Shown here piece by piece: positions 43,242 to 51,231 of a DNA stretch of 64,000 nucleotides. Source of the DNA: Clostridia bacterium (lineage in GTDB: Bacteria; Bacillota; Clostridia; Saccharofermentanales; Saccharofermentanaceae); the NCBI GenBank assembly GCA_016287245.1, contig JAEEWG010000008.1:50482-114481 (forward strand), given 5' to 3'. The position numbers and the translations under genes are program-made. A model generated the notes under the pieces. The model saw only the letters and a program-made list of their open reading frames with translations, did no database searches and had not been told where the DNA came from. Positions within the stretch are counted from its first letter, which is position 1. Each line of letters starts with the position of its first letter.

Positions 43242-43301
43242 TTCAAATTATCCAAGTTATCATGTAGAATAGAATTATCCAAAACAAATGCGTTGGATAA
43301 T
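43242..43301 (+). promoter_or_regulatory. Promoter with three ATTATCCAA boxes in front of the P-loop gene
   Basis: The plus strand shows -35 TTCAAA (43242-43247), 17 bp and -10 TAGAAT (43265-43270). ATTATCCAA occurs at 43247-43255 (in the spacer) and 43274-43282 (around the start point), and its exact inverse TTGGATAAT at 43293-43301. The last two form a 9-bp perfect inverted repeat with a 10-base centre. The layout suggests a repressor site or a leader hairpin. Confidence 0.6.
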
Positions 43302-43325
43302 CAACAAAACAAGGAGATGATGCCA

Positions 43326-43730
43326 ATGATAAAGGTAATTGCAGGAGAAAAGGGAACAGGAAAAACAGCGCAGCTCGTAGAGGATATTAACGAGCAGGCA
43401 ACCACGGATAATAATATCGTATGCATCCAGCGTGGACACCGTCTCGACCGTCTTTTGAAATACAGAGTCCGTCTCGTGGACTTAGATGAGTATCCGGTCG
43501 AAGGTTTCGAACAGTTCTTAAGTTTCGTAGCAGGTATCTGCGCGAAAGACTATGACGTCACACACATCTATGTGGACAGTATCCTGAAGATCACAGGGGA
43601 AACAGATTACGAGAGATTCGGAGCTTTCCTTGATAAGTTCAACGATTTCCTCGGTGACAAGATCACAGCGACAATTATCTGCAGTCGCGCGGCTGACGTA
43701 CTTCCTGAAGGCGTAACCAAGTACTGCTGA
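43326..43730 (+). CDS. Small P-loop NTPase of unknown function
   Basis: A 134-residue soluble protein from the ATG at 43326, which follows AAGGAG at 9 bases. It opens MIKVIAGEKGTGKTAQLVED, a Walker A (GEKGTGKT). A Walker-B-like strand THIYVDSIL ends in Asp near residue 84, and ATIICSRAADVLPEG lies near the C-terminus. It has no other domain. It is monocistronic, with its own promoter, operator-like boxes and terminator, and is oriented against its neighbours. The function is not recognised; the alternative ATGs at 43317 and 43320 are less likely. Confidence 0.75.
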   Translation: MIKVIAGEKGTGKTAQLVEDINEQATTDNNIVCIQRGHRLDRLLKYRVRLVDLDEYPVEGFEQFLSFVAGICAKDYDVTHIYVDSILKITGETDYERFGAFLDKFNDFLGDKITATIICSRAADVLPEGVTKYC

Positions 43731-43768
43731 GTTCATATACTACTTGAATTACCTAAAACTGAATATGT

Positions 43769-43806
43769 AAAAGGAGTGGTCAGAAAAGGCCGCTCCTTTT
43801 TTTCTT
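43769..43806 (+). terminator. Terminator after the P-loop gene
   Basis: AAAAGGAGTGGTC, a short loop, GGCCGCTCCTTTT and more T. The A-run on the other side lets it also work for the convergent secreted-protein gene that ends at 43822. Confidence 0.85.
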
Positions 43807-43821
43807 TCAATCATATCTGTT

Positions 43822-45057
43822 TCATGCCAATGCTCTTCCGTAAGTATACTTGGCAGTCTGACCAACGATCATCTTTCCATTTCCATCTTTGTAGTACGGA
43901 ATCACCCAGTAGAAATTGTATTCTTTGGAAGAAGCCTTCACATCCGTAAATGTAGTTCCTTTCGTTGTCATGCCGACATAACCATATGGTTTTCCATCGA
44001 CGATACCGTAGACGAGATAGCCGTCTGCTCCAGTCACAGCACTCCAGGTAAGTTTCACACCACCCTTCACAGAAGAGGCTTTCAAATTCGTCGGTGCCGG
44101 GAGCAAAGCCCTCGAATACACATAACTTCGGCACTTCCCTACGATCATGTGCCCAAAACAGTATGAATACGAGAACACCCAGTAATAGTTGTAATCCTTG
44201 GTCAATGCCTTGGTATCTTTAAAACTGGTTCCTTTTGTCATTCCTACATAACCATATTTGCCATTTTTATACCCATAAACGAGATACCCTTCGGCAACAT
44301 CCACCTTTTTCCAGGTCAACTGCACAGCATTCTCCACTCCTTTCGCTCGAAGATTGCTCGTTTCTGAACAATCCTGTTCAACAAACTTTTCCATTGGCGT
44401 CATACCCGTTTTTTCATCAACACAATAATATGTAATTGGTTTCAATCCTCCACCTTCCGGGTGAAGCTCAAATGTTAATACTTGGCAATGATTTCCATAA
44501 AGCAATATACTAAAATTTCTCACATCCCATGTCGCAATGACAACATCCGAATCTTCATATGTTACAAAAGATAATTCACGCTTTGTTCCGTCTTCCAATA
44601 TAAAATCACTACCTGAAAAAGAAGTGCCCACGGGCATAACTTCTCCTTCGACGATGTCCGGAAGTTCGGTGTGGGCAAGGATAAACTCACCATCTGGAAT
44701 AATCTCCGAATCCTCGCGAATATATATAAAGGACTCTTCCCCCTCAAGTGAATTTCTTCCACCTTTGAAGACATTACGCAAACGGAAGCCAATATTCGTT
44801 CGATTATAAGCTCCAATTTTGCAATGCACTTCATCCAGCACTTCATTGTAGGGAGCTGGTTCAGTAGTTGTCTCCATTCCGCATATAGAACAACGATAAT
44901 GCGGTGCCCATTCGCCATTCGAATTCCAAGGTATAAAACCCCAATAATGATCATGAACGTCTTCAACTGCATTTGCAACTGGCACAGGAAGACTGGAGAA
45001 AACAAACATAACAGAGAGTGCAAGTAGGACTAACTTCTTGATTAGTTTATTAACCAT
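43822..45057 (-). CDS. Secreted protein with two C-terminal Fn3-like modules
   Basis: A 411-residue protein with a clear signal peptide (KKLVLLALSVMFVFSSLPVP, cleavage after VANA near residue 30). A Cys-containing N-terminal part (YRCSICGMETTTE) and a middle domain of about 170 residues of unknown fold follow. Two modules of about 85 residues end the protein, each with the pattern L-W-AdGYLVYG-YGYVGMT-F-YYW-GKMIVG-Y-RAL. The module looks like a fibronectin-III-type beta sandwich and recurs in the next two genes. Cell-surface binding is likely, but the ligand is unknown. No catalytic motif was seen. Confidence 0.7.
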   Translation of the reverse strand: MVNKLIKKLVLLALSVMFVFSSLPVPVANAVEDVHDHYWGFIPWNSNGEWAPHYRCSICGMETTTEPAPYNEVLDEVHCKIGAYNRTNIGFRLRNVFKGGRNSLEGEESFIYIREDSEIIPDGEFILAHTELPDIVEGEVMPVGTSFSGSDFILEDGTKRELSFVTYEDSDVVIATWDVRNFSILLYGNHCQVLTFELHPEGGGLKPITYYCVDEKTGMTPMEKFVEQDCSETSNLRAKGVENAVQLTWKKVDVAEGYLVYGYKNGKYGYVGMTKGTSFKDTKALTKDYNYYWVFSYSYCFGHMIVGKCRSYVYSRALLPAPTNLKASSVKGGVKLTWSAVTGADGYLVYGIVDGKPYGYVGMTTKGTTFTDVKASSKEYNFYWVIPYYKDGNGKMIVGQTAKYTYGRALA

Positions 45058-45080
45058 AATTTCTCCTCCTCTTTCTCATT

Positions 45081-45614
45081 TTACGGTGCATCCAACAAAT
45101 ATGCTACGCCTCCAATACAAACAGAGACGTCTCCTGGAATAATCTGATTGTTCTGCTGAAAGAACGGAAATACATAGTACAGATTCATACCTTGCGCGGA
45201 TGCTTGTGTATCAGTAAATGTAGTATTGCTTTCACCTGTTGTCATGCCGATATATCCGTACGAGTCCCCATTTCTTTGCCCATAGATCAGATAGCCATCA
45301 GCTCCACTTAAGGCAGACCACGATATAACGATTGTGTTTGTCAGACACTGCAACTGTATATTCCTGACCGAAGCACATACTCCGTCGTTTTTAACAGAAT
45401 CACTGATTTTTCCTTGAAAGATCATTCCATCAATATCAGTTATATAAGGTAAACTGCAATATGTGCTTTCGCCCATCTTAAAAAAGCTATCATTGCATGA
45501 ATAATTTTCGAATGAATGCTCCTCGGAAGAAAGTGACGCTTTTTCATCTTCTAAGTTTTTAATGATGTCTATAAGTCTTTGATTCAGTTCGTCATCTATC
45601 TGTCGATTATCCAT
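45081..45614 (-). CDS. Single Fn3-like module protein lacking a signal peptide
   Basis: A 177-residue protein from the ATG at 45614, which follows GGGGGGAGAC. The first 90 residues are acidic and helical (DDELNQRLIDIIKNLEDEKA) with no signal peptide or membrane helix. The last 85 form one Fn3-like module (SALSGADGYLIYGQRNGDSY, then GYIGMTTGESNTTFTDTQAS). Its neighbours are exported, so this may be a truncated or rearranged family member, or an unrelated export route may be used. A + T content is higher than in the flanking housekeeping genes. Confidence 0.55.
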   Translation of the reverse strand: MDNRQIDDELNQRLIDIIKNLEDEKASLSSEEHSFENYSCNDSFFKMGESTYCSLPYITDIDGMIFQGKISDSVKNDGVCASVRNIQLQCLTNTIVISWSALSGADGYLIYGQRNGDSYGYIGMTTGESNTTFTDTQASAQGMNLYYVFPFFQQNNQIIPGDVSVCIGGVAYLLDAP

Positions 45615-45629
45615 TTTGTCTCCCCCCAA

Positions 45630-45714
45630 TTGATCACTCGCGATTGAATGCTTATGATCTGCTGTCATCTCATCACTAAAGTCTTCTCGCCTTTTATGGC
45701 AGTGCTCTGCCGTA
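45630..45714. repeat. Copy A of an 85-bp duplicated junction
   Basis: This stretch covers the leader of the 45081 gene and the last codons of the gene ending at 45694. It matches 47924-48008 over all 85 bp with about nine differences. It marks a duplicated junction within the surface-protein cluster. Confidence 0.8.
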
Positions 45715-47220
45715 AGTATACTTTCCCGTCTGTCCGACGATCATCTTCCCGTTACTGTCCTTAAAGTATGGGAATACCCAGTAGTAGTTATACTGTATCT
45801 TCGACGCCGTCTTATCTGTGAAGGTAGTTCCTTTTGTCGTCATGCCGACATAACCGTATGGTTTTCCATCGACGATACCGTAGACGAGATAGCCGTCTGC
45901 TCCGGTCACAGCATTCCAGGTAAGTTTCACACCACTAGCGGTCGAAGAGGCTTTAAGGCCGTTCACCGCAGGAAGAATCCCCTTCGCATACACATAAGTA
46001 TCAGTATCCCGAATTATCTTATTACCCATATCGTCCTTGACATATGGGAATACCCAGTAATAGTTGTAGTCATCAAAAAGAGCATTAATATCTGTATATT
46101 TTGTTCCTGTAAATGTCATACCTACAAATGCATATACGTTATTCTTCTGTGCGTAGATGATATAACCTTCTGCACCGGAACTAGCTGTCCATGTAATTGT
46201 TACTCTTCCTTTTCCAGCCGGCTCTGCTTTTAGATTTGTCACCTCCGGCGGGAGATCTATCTTCTTCCACACCGCATAAAGCACTATATCTTCGGAAACT
46301 GTGATTCTATCACCAGCGTGATACTGCGCTGCCGTTGCCGTTTCACTTCTTGACCAGCCAAGAAAATCATAATATGGCTTTTGCACTTTCAGATCTTCAA
46401 TGATCTCTTCTTCCCCACCGAAGATTTTTTTACAAAGAACCTCCGGTTCTTCCTCTGATGATTTATACTTCACCGTATATCTTCCCGAGAAAGAGATCCA
46501 TGTCAGATGAAAATCATCCATGTTTTCAGGAATCTCCGGCATTTCCCACATTTTTCCTTCCGGATAGTAGATCTCAGCGCTGACAGAAGAAAATGCATTG
46601 GGATCCATAATCTCTCCCGGGCCACCCAACAACACGATTCGTGATAGCTGTACACAGCCGGAAAAAGCACTCTCTTCTATTGTAGTAACACCATCAGGGA
46701 TCTCCACTGATCTTAAAGACGAGCAATCCTTAAATGCTCCACTTGGTATCACTTTAATATTCTGAGAAAGAACTACACTTACTAAAGAACCGCAACTCTC
46801 AAATATGTTTTGACCAATCTTCGTGACGCTATCCGGAATCACAAGATCCTCAACAGGACAATAAGCAAAAGCTTCCTTTCCTATCGCTGACAAATTCGAT
46901 GAAAGCGTGATGGTTTTAAGCTTTGAACATTGCCAGAAAGCAAAGTCTTTGATTTCTGTGACGCTATCCGGAATCACTATGGTAGACAGTCCCGAGCATC
47001 CGTAAAAAGCTCCTTCTCCGATAGTCTGAAGCCGCTTGGACAGTTTTACCGTATCCAGGAATTTCAGATTTCTAAACGCATATGCACCGATTTGGGTTAC
47101 GTTATCCGGAATAACCAACTTTCCGGAAAGTGATGTCCCAAAGAAGGCATACTCGCCGATTGAAGTAACTTTGGAAGGAATCGTAATTCTATTGAGGTTT
47201 TTGCAACCGAGAAATGCTTT
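45694..47220 (-). CDS. BspA-type LRR / InlB-like / Fn3-like protein, part after the nonsense codon
   Basis: The frame continues directly from the TGA at 47223-47221 with KAFLGCKNLNRITIPSKVTS, so this is the distal part of the gene starting at 47904. It holds several 23-residue BspA (LRR_5) repeats of the form IPDSVTEIKDFAFWQCSKL up to about 46600. An InlB B-repeat-like domain follows (RYTVKYKSSEE to YDFLGWSRSETATAAQY to DIVLYAVWKK), then two Fn3-like modules ending VGQTGKYTYGRALP. It has no signal peptide of its own. An internal TTG at 47118 is the only near start, so independent expression is doubtful. Confidence 0.65.
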   Translation of the reverse strand, partial: KAFLGCKNLNRITIPSKVTSIGEYAFFGTSLSGKLVIPDNVTQIGAYAFRNLKFLDTVKLSKRLQTIGEGAFYGCSGLSTIVIPDSVTEIKDFAFWQCSKLKTITLSSNLSAIGKEAFAYCPVEDLVIPDSVTKIGQNIFESCGSLVSVVLSQNIKVIPSGAFKDCSSLRSVEIPDGVTTIEESAFSGCVQLSRIVLLGGPGEIMDPNAFSSVSAEIYYPEGKMWEMPEIPENMDDFHLTWISFSGRYTVKYKSSEEEPEVLCKKIFGGEEEIIEDLKVQKPYYDFLGWSRSETATAAQYHAGDRITVSEDIVLYAVWKKIDLPPEVTNLKAEPAGKGRVTITWTASSGAEGYIIYAQKNNVYAFVGMTFTGTKYTDINALFDDYNYYWVFPYVKDDMGNKIIRDTDTYVYAKGILPAVNGLKASSTASGVKLTWNAVTGADGYLVYGIVDGKPYGYVGMTTKGTTFTDKTASKIQYNYYWVFPYFKDSNGKMIVGQTGKYTYGRALP

Positions 47221-47223
47221 TCA
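47221..47223 (-). other. In-frame TGA inside the BspA-type gene
   Basis: On the minus strand the codons run GTG TTG GAA TGA AAA GCA TTT, in the middle of a leucine-rich repeat where family repeats have a Gly or Glu. Both sides stay in one frame and the repeat pattern continues, so a single-base nonsense mutation is the simplest reading. No SECIS-like element or other use of TGA as sense was noticed. Confidence 0.8.
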
Positions 47224-47904
47224 TTCCAACACTTTCAGCGAAGAAGGAAGCCTGATCCAAGGCAGTGAGGTGCACTTATGAAAAGCCTGTTCTCCGATTT
47301 CCGTCACAGTTTCCGGCAGATACGCTCTCGTTAAGGATTGACACTGTCCAAAAGCATTCTTCGGAATCGTAGTCATACCTGAAGGAATGGTTATAGTTTC
47401 CAAAGCAGACCCATAAAAAGCAGCCTCTCCTAAACTCTTTAAGCCTGACGGAAGAACGACCTGAGTCAAAGACGAACAGTTAACAAATGCTTTATCTTCA
47501 ATCTCTGTAACAGTGGAAGGAATCGAGACTTCAATAATGGAAGTATGCCTTTCAAAAAGGCATTTTCCTAAAGAGGTTATACCTTCGTTGATGACCACTC
47601 TTTTAATGTCAGATACATACTCACCCCAAGGAACATAAAAAATCATATCCGAACCTTGAAGAACCGGTGAACGATAACTATCGGTAGGACCACTTCCGGA
47701 TAATTTAAGTGTACCCTGATCATCCAAAGTCCACACTACAGAATCGGGATCCGATTGGCAGCCGCAGGAACCTGACGCCGCTAAAGTTGAGGCCTGCACT
47801 TTTTTGCACGGAAAAAAGAAACCCATGACCAGTAGCAGAGCGCCGACAACAAACATAACAGATAATGCAAGTAGGTCTAACTTCTTCATTACTTGTTTAA
47901 CCAT
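47221..47904 (-). CDS. BspA-type leucine-rich-repeat protein, N-terminal part up to the nonsense codon
   Basis: The 227-residue frame starts at an ATG after GGAGAGG. It has a signal peptide or anchor helix (KKLDLLALSVMFVVGALLLV), closely similar to that of the 43822 gene. About five BspA-like repeats follow, such as IPSTVTEIEDKAFVNCSSLT and LPETVTEIGEQAFHKCTSLP. It ends at TGA within a repeat. With the continuing frame to 45694 the full gene would have 736 codons. A truncated secreted LRR fragment may still be made. Confidence 0.7.
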   Translation of the reverse strand: MVKQVMKKLDLLALSVMFVVGALLLVMGFFFPCKKVQASTLAASGSCGCQSDPDSVVWTLDDQGTLKLSGSGPTDSYRSPVLQGSDMIFYVPWGEYVSDIKRVVINEGITSLGKCLFERHTSIIEVSIPSTVTEIEDKAFVNCSSLTQVVLPSGLKSLGEAAFYGSALETITIPSGMTTIPKNAFGQCQSLTRAYLPETVTEIGEQAFHKCTSLPWIRLPSSLKVLE

Positions 47905-47923
47905 AATCTCTCATCCTCTCCTA

Positions 47924-48008
47924 TTGATCACTCGCGGTTGAATGCTCATGATCAGCTGTCATCTCATTACTGAAGTCATCTCACCTTTTACAGCAGTGCT
48001 CTGCCGTA
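47924..48008. repeat. Copy B of the 85-bp duplicated junction with a lost gene's 3' end
   Basis: This matches 45630-45714 base for base in length with about nine differences. On the minus strand it ends with codons for YGRALL and a stop, the C-terminus of an Fn3-like family member whose body is missing. Confidence 0.75.
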
Positions 48009-48105
48009 TGTTACTTGCCATCTGAACGGCGATGTTTTTCAATAAATGAATCAACAAACAATAACTCGTCGCTACACGTTCCGTGAATATTTCCGTATGT
48101 TGAAC

Positions 48106-48155
48106 TACTTCATCGCGCGTCCGTAAGTATACTTTCCTGTCTGTCCAACGACAAC
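48106..48155 (-). pseudogene. Remnant C-terminus of a lost Fn3-like paralogue
   Basis: The minus strand reads VVVGQTGKYTYGRAMK and a stop, matching the last residues of the neighbouring surface proteins, but no module lies upstream of it. It is a second leftover of family contraction. The surrounding 47905-48235 is otherwise without a gene. Confidence 0.7.
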
Positions 48156-48278
48156 AAACAAAAACTTTTGCAACTATTTTATTTCGTTTCTTCCCACTCG
48201 TACGAAAAACTTAACTAATTTCTTTATATCATGTCGAAAGAGATCCTGCAACACGATTATCAAAATGTTTACGTTTTC

Positions 48279-48308
48279 GAAAAAAAGACCGTCTCCGAAG
48301 AGACGGTC
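48279..48308 (-). terminator. Terminator of the SPFH operon
   Basis: GACCGTCTC-CGAA-GAGACGGTC is a perfect 9-bp stem with a tetraloop, followed on the minus strand by TTTTTTT. It lies 28 bp past the SPFH gene stop. Confidence 0.9.
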
Positions 48309-48335
48309 CTTGCAATTTCAGTTGCTATCAGAAGA

Positions 48336-49661
48336 TCATGCCTGAGGCTTGCCGCACTCGCCGCAGAACTTACCGGTGTTGCCGGTAGCACCGCAAGAGC
48401 ATGTCCAGCCTGCATTATCTGCCGGCTTCGGCTTACCGCACTCACCACAGAACTTACCTGTGTTGCCTGCGTGACCGCATGCGCATGTCCACGTGCCCGG
48501 ATCAGCCGGCTTCGGGGAACCGCAGTTCGCACAGAACTTGCCCTGGTTGCCGCCCTGTCCGCAGGAGCATGTCCAGCCTGCTGCTGCCGCAGCTGCCGGA
48601 GCGGCTGCCTGCTGTTGCTGCTGCATCATCTGCTGCTGCTGCAGGAAAGCCATACCCTGATTACCAGGATTCATAGCACTACCATTGAATCCACCAACGA
48701 GGCCAACGCCCATCATTGCATTGCCGGCACCTGCCTGATTACCGGCAGCTGTCTTCATAGCATCGACGGAACCCTTGATCTGGTAACCGGCAGCCATCTG
48801 CGGGTTGTTACCAAACATAAGACCATCGTCCATGTCCTGGATTCTCTTTCTGGACTCATCGTCAGGTGTAACAGACATAACTGCTACTTTCTCAACGATC
48901 ATACCACGGCCCTGGAGCCAATCTTCGTCCAGAACTTCGTTCATGTACTTAGCAAGTTTTACCTGCTGGGACTGGAGGCGGTTGTACTGTACTTCTTCTC
49001 CGCCGGCACCCATCTTATTGAGTGCTTCGCCGAGGTACATAAGGAACTCAGCCTTAGCCTGACCAGGCTGGCCATTCTTGCCCATCAGTTCGTCACGGCG
49101 ATAATCACCGGAAACGTTACCTGCAATGTTCTTGAAGAATGTGACCGGATCTACGATCTTGAACGAGAATGTACCGTTCATTCTGATGTAGATACCACGA
49201 TATGTCGGATCATCGTACGGAAGCGGAGCTGCTGTGCCGAACTTATTGTCGACCATCTCGAGCATGTTTACGAAGTAAACTCTCTGCTGAGTAAGAGCCT
49301 CACCACCGGCCTTAATACGGTTCCAGATATCTCCGCAGGACTTCTTTACGCCATCGAGGAATCCGCTTGAACCGAAGCAAGACGGAGCAGAAGATGTATC
49401 CCAAGTATACATACCTGCCTCAGTTGTGAAGTCGATAACACGTCCGTTATCAACAAGGATAAGAGCTGTTCCTTCCGGAACTGCGATCTTGGAACCATTG
49501 GAGATGATCTCCGCATCGCCCTTGTTGCTGCCGTTACGCATTACTTTCGCACCGCGGCGCAGAAGAACTTCCTGACCCAGAGAGTCACATGTGAAGAACT
49601 CAAGGTACTGATCTCTTAAGTTTCCGCCGACAGCTTGAATTGCAGCTTTAATTAATCCCAT
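48336..49661 (-). CDS. SPFH-domain protein with three tandem zinc ribbons (YdjI-like)
   Basis: A 441-residue cytoplasmic or membrane-associated scaffold. The N-terminal two thirds form an SPFH/band-7 domain of the YdjI 'virion core' type (NGSKIAVPEGTALILVDNGR, IRMNGTFSFKIVDPVTFFKN). A Gln/Ala-rich low-complexity linker follows (QQQQMMQQQQQAAAP). Three nearly identical ribbons of about 29 residues come last, each WTCSCG-GNTGKFCGECGKP with the pattern CxC-x9-CxxC. In Bacillus YdjI belongs to a membrane-stress response set. It lies 29 bp after the Tim44-like gene. Confidence 0.82.
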   Translation of the reverse strand: MGLIKAAIQAVGGNLRDQYLEFFTCDSLGQEVLLRRGAKVMRNGSNKGDAEIISNGSKIAVPEGTALILVDNGRVIDFTTEAGMYTWDTSSAPSCFGSSGFLDGVKKSCGDIWNRIKAGGEALTQQRVYFVNMLEMVDNKFGTAAPLPYDDPTYRGIYIRMNGTFSFKIVDPVTFFKNIAGNVSGDYRRDELMGKNGQPGQAKAEFLMYLGEALNKMGAGGEEVQYNRLQSQQVKLAKYMNEVLDEDWLQGRGMIVEKVAVMSVTPDDESRKRIQDMDDGLMFGNNPQMAAGYQIKGSVDAMKTAAGNQAGAGNAMMGVGLVGGFNGSAMNPGNQGMAFLQQQQMMQQQQQAAAPAAAAAAGWTCSCGQGGNQGKFCANCGSPKPADPGTWTCACGHAGNTGKFCGECGKPKPADNAGWTCSCGATGNTGKFCGECGKPQA

Positions 49662-49690
49662 TTTAATCTCCTCCCTACAAGAAAAAATAT

Positions 49691-50506
49691 TCAGATCTCG
49701 ACCAACTTATCGACAAGCCAGATTCGCATATCAACTGTTTTAATCGCTGTGCCGCAATAAGAACAAACGTCTGTACCCAGATGCCTGACCGGGGCGCCGC
49801 AATGAGGACAGGTGAAACCTACTCCCTTAATGTCTTCCGCTGCATACCGGTCTGCGTCCAGTATATTCACTACTTTCACGTTGTACCTGGTCTGCGTTGG
49901 AGTCGCTCGATTGCCTGATATAAATTTACCATTTCTTTCCTGGTATTGCAAACATTGTAACGAATATTGGAAGGTGATTTCCACCGTGGATAAATTCTTT
50001 TGATAGGCGTTAATTCCGCCCTTATGCACGATTACCTCACGGTAAATCAGAGTTTTGCCTTCCGCCCTGGCAGAAGCGATCTTCTGCCACAGTTCTTCGG
50101 ACAGAGAACGGGTCACTCCGATGCCGCATGCGTTCAGTTCTGTCTGGATCCGGTCGATGGTATCTCCGTTGCCTCCCGTCGTCATCTGCATGAGAAGATC
50201 AAGGCTTCTCACAAGGACCGCCTGGGCGGCACTCTGCATCTGCGAAAGGCTGAGATCCGGAAAGTCTTTATTGATCCTCGGGATCAGGGCCGTCGAAAGA
50301 TCCGAGACGGATTTGGGTGTCGCCAGCTCCTGCTTCAACGAAAAATCCTCCGGTCCGACTTTTCCTTCACGCACTTCCTGCTTGACCCCTTCCATGATCT
50401 GGCCGATCAGGGAATTACGGAAAGCTCTTCTGGCAGCTCCGATCACACCAGCCAGCACAAGAAGACCACCTACTGCAATGATTCCGTAGATCGCTATCTG
50501 TGGCAT
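49691..50506 (-). CDS. Membrane-anchored Tim44-like protein with a zinc ribbon
   Basis: A 271-residue protein. An N-terminal membrane helix (AIYGIIAVGGLLVLAGVIGA) is followed by a charged helical stretch, a central alpha/beta part resembling the Tim44-like domain (VEITFQYSLQCLQYQERNGK), and a single C-terminal zinc ribbon, CPHCGAPVRHLGTDVCSYCG. The fold call is tentative. It sits between the P-loop ATPase and the SPFH gene, all co-directional, which suggests a shared membrane-associated function. Confidence 0.6.
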   Translation of the reverse strand: MPQIAIYGIIAVGGLLVLAGVIGAARRAFRNSLIGQIMEGVKQEVREGKVGPEDFSLKQELATPKSVSDLSTALIPRINKDFPDLSLSQMQSAAQAVLVRSLDLLMQMTTGGNGDTIDRIQTELNACGIGVTRSLSEELWQKIASARAEGKTLIYREVIVHKGGINAYQKNLSTVEITFQYSLQCLQYQERNGKFISGNRATPTQTRYNVKVVNILDADRYAAEDIKGVGFTCPHCGAPVRHLGTDVCSYCGTAIKTVDMRIWLVDKLVEI

Positions 50507-50526
50507 ATCTTTTTCCTCCCAAAAAA

Positions 50527-51222
50527 TTAATACTTATAGAGGACCTTCCGATCCATGCGGAGAACAGGAATATCCGCAGGTGTCTTCTCTCTCCAGTTTT
50601 CCGGAAGGACGTGGTCGAGGCCTGTCTGATAAACGATCGGGATACCCGTCAGCTTCGAGGCCTCAAGAAGTACCTTTTCCCCTTCGATGAGTTCTTCTTC
50701 CGTCGTCTCCTCCAGAAGATTCGAGTTGTTGATGAATCCCGAGATCGGAAGACGTGCCGCTTCTGAAAGCTCCGCGCACATCTCCCTGATGCCTTCCGGA
50801 TCCGAAGTGAACGGACGGAAAGCATTGACGACCATATATACACGGTACTCGATCTTCTGGAAACGGCTGAGCATCGCACCCAGGACTCTCGCGCCCAGAT
50901 CCTCGCCGCCGATATCAAAGACAGCGACCGTATCCGGCATATCGAAGGCGGAATACACCTCACCAGAAAGCGCCGGCACATCGACGTTCGTGTTCGCGTA
51001 CTCCGGTACGATCACGCGGATCCCCTCCGCCTCGAGCGCTTCTTTTGCATCGGCGGAACGATAATAGGGATTAACGATATCGAGGTCCGCAAGCATGACC
51101 TTCGCTGACGGGTCTTCTTTCTTCAGCATATGGGCAAAATGCACCGACACTTCGGATTTGCCGCTGCCGTAAGCACCGACAAAAACATAAAGGCGCACTT
51201 TTTTCTCATTCTCTTCTTTCAT
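50527..51222 (-). CDS. SIMIBI-class P-loop ATPase of unknown function
   Basis: A 231-residue soluble ATPase. Walker A is VFVGAYGSGKSEVSVHFAHM (residues about 13-32). MLADLDIVNPYYRSADA follows, with the DxD of MinD/ParA-like proteins, then VAVFDIGGEDLGARVLGAML as the Walker B/switch II region. It lacks the deviant second Lys typical of ParA. It is 10 bp after mutS2 and 20 bp before the Tim44-like gene. Its partner may be the zinc-ribbon proteins downstream, inferred only from order. Confidence 0.7.
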   Translation of the reverse strand: MKEENEKKVRLYVFVGAYGSGKSEVSVHFAHMLKKEDPSAKVMLADLDIVNPYYRSADAKEALEAEGIRVIVPEYANTNVDVPALSGEVYSAFDMPDTVAVFDIGGEDLGARVLGAMLSRFQKIEYRVYMVVNAFRPFTSDPEGIREMCAELSEAARLPISGFINNSNLLEETTEEELIEGEKVLLEASKLTGIPIVYQTGLDHVLPENWREKTPADIPVLRMDRKVLYKY

Positions 51223-51231
51223 TTCTTCCTC

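Noticed and set aside
47221..47223. Selenocysteine or reassigned TGA
   Set aside because: TGA ends many genes here, the position is not a redox site, and no SECIS-like hairpin was noticed after it.
43822..48200. Mobile element carrying the surface-protein cluster
   Set aside because: No transposase, integrase, terminal inverted repeats or target duplications were seen. The duplications are explained by homologous recombination between paralogues.
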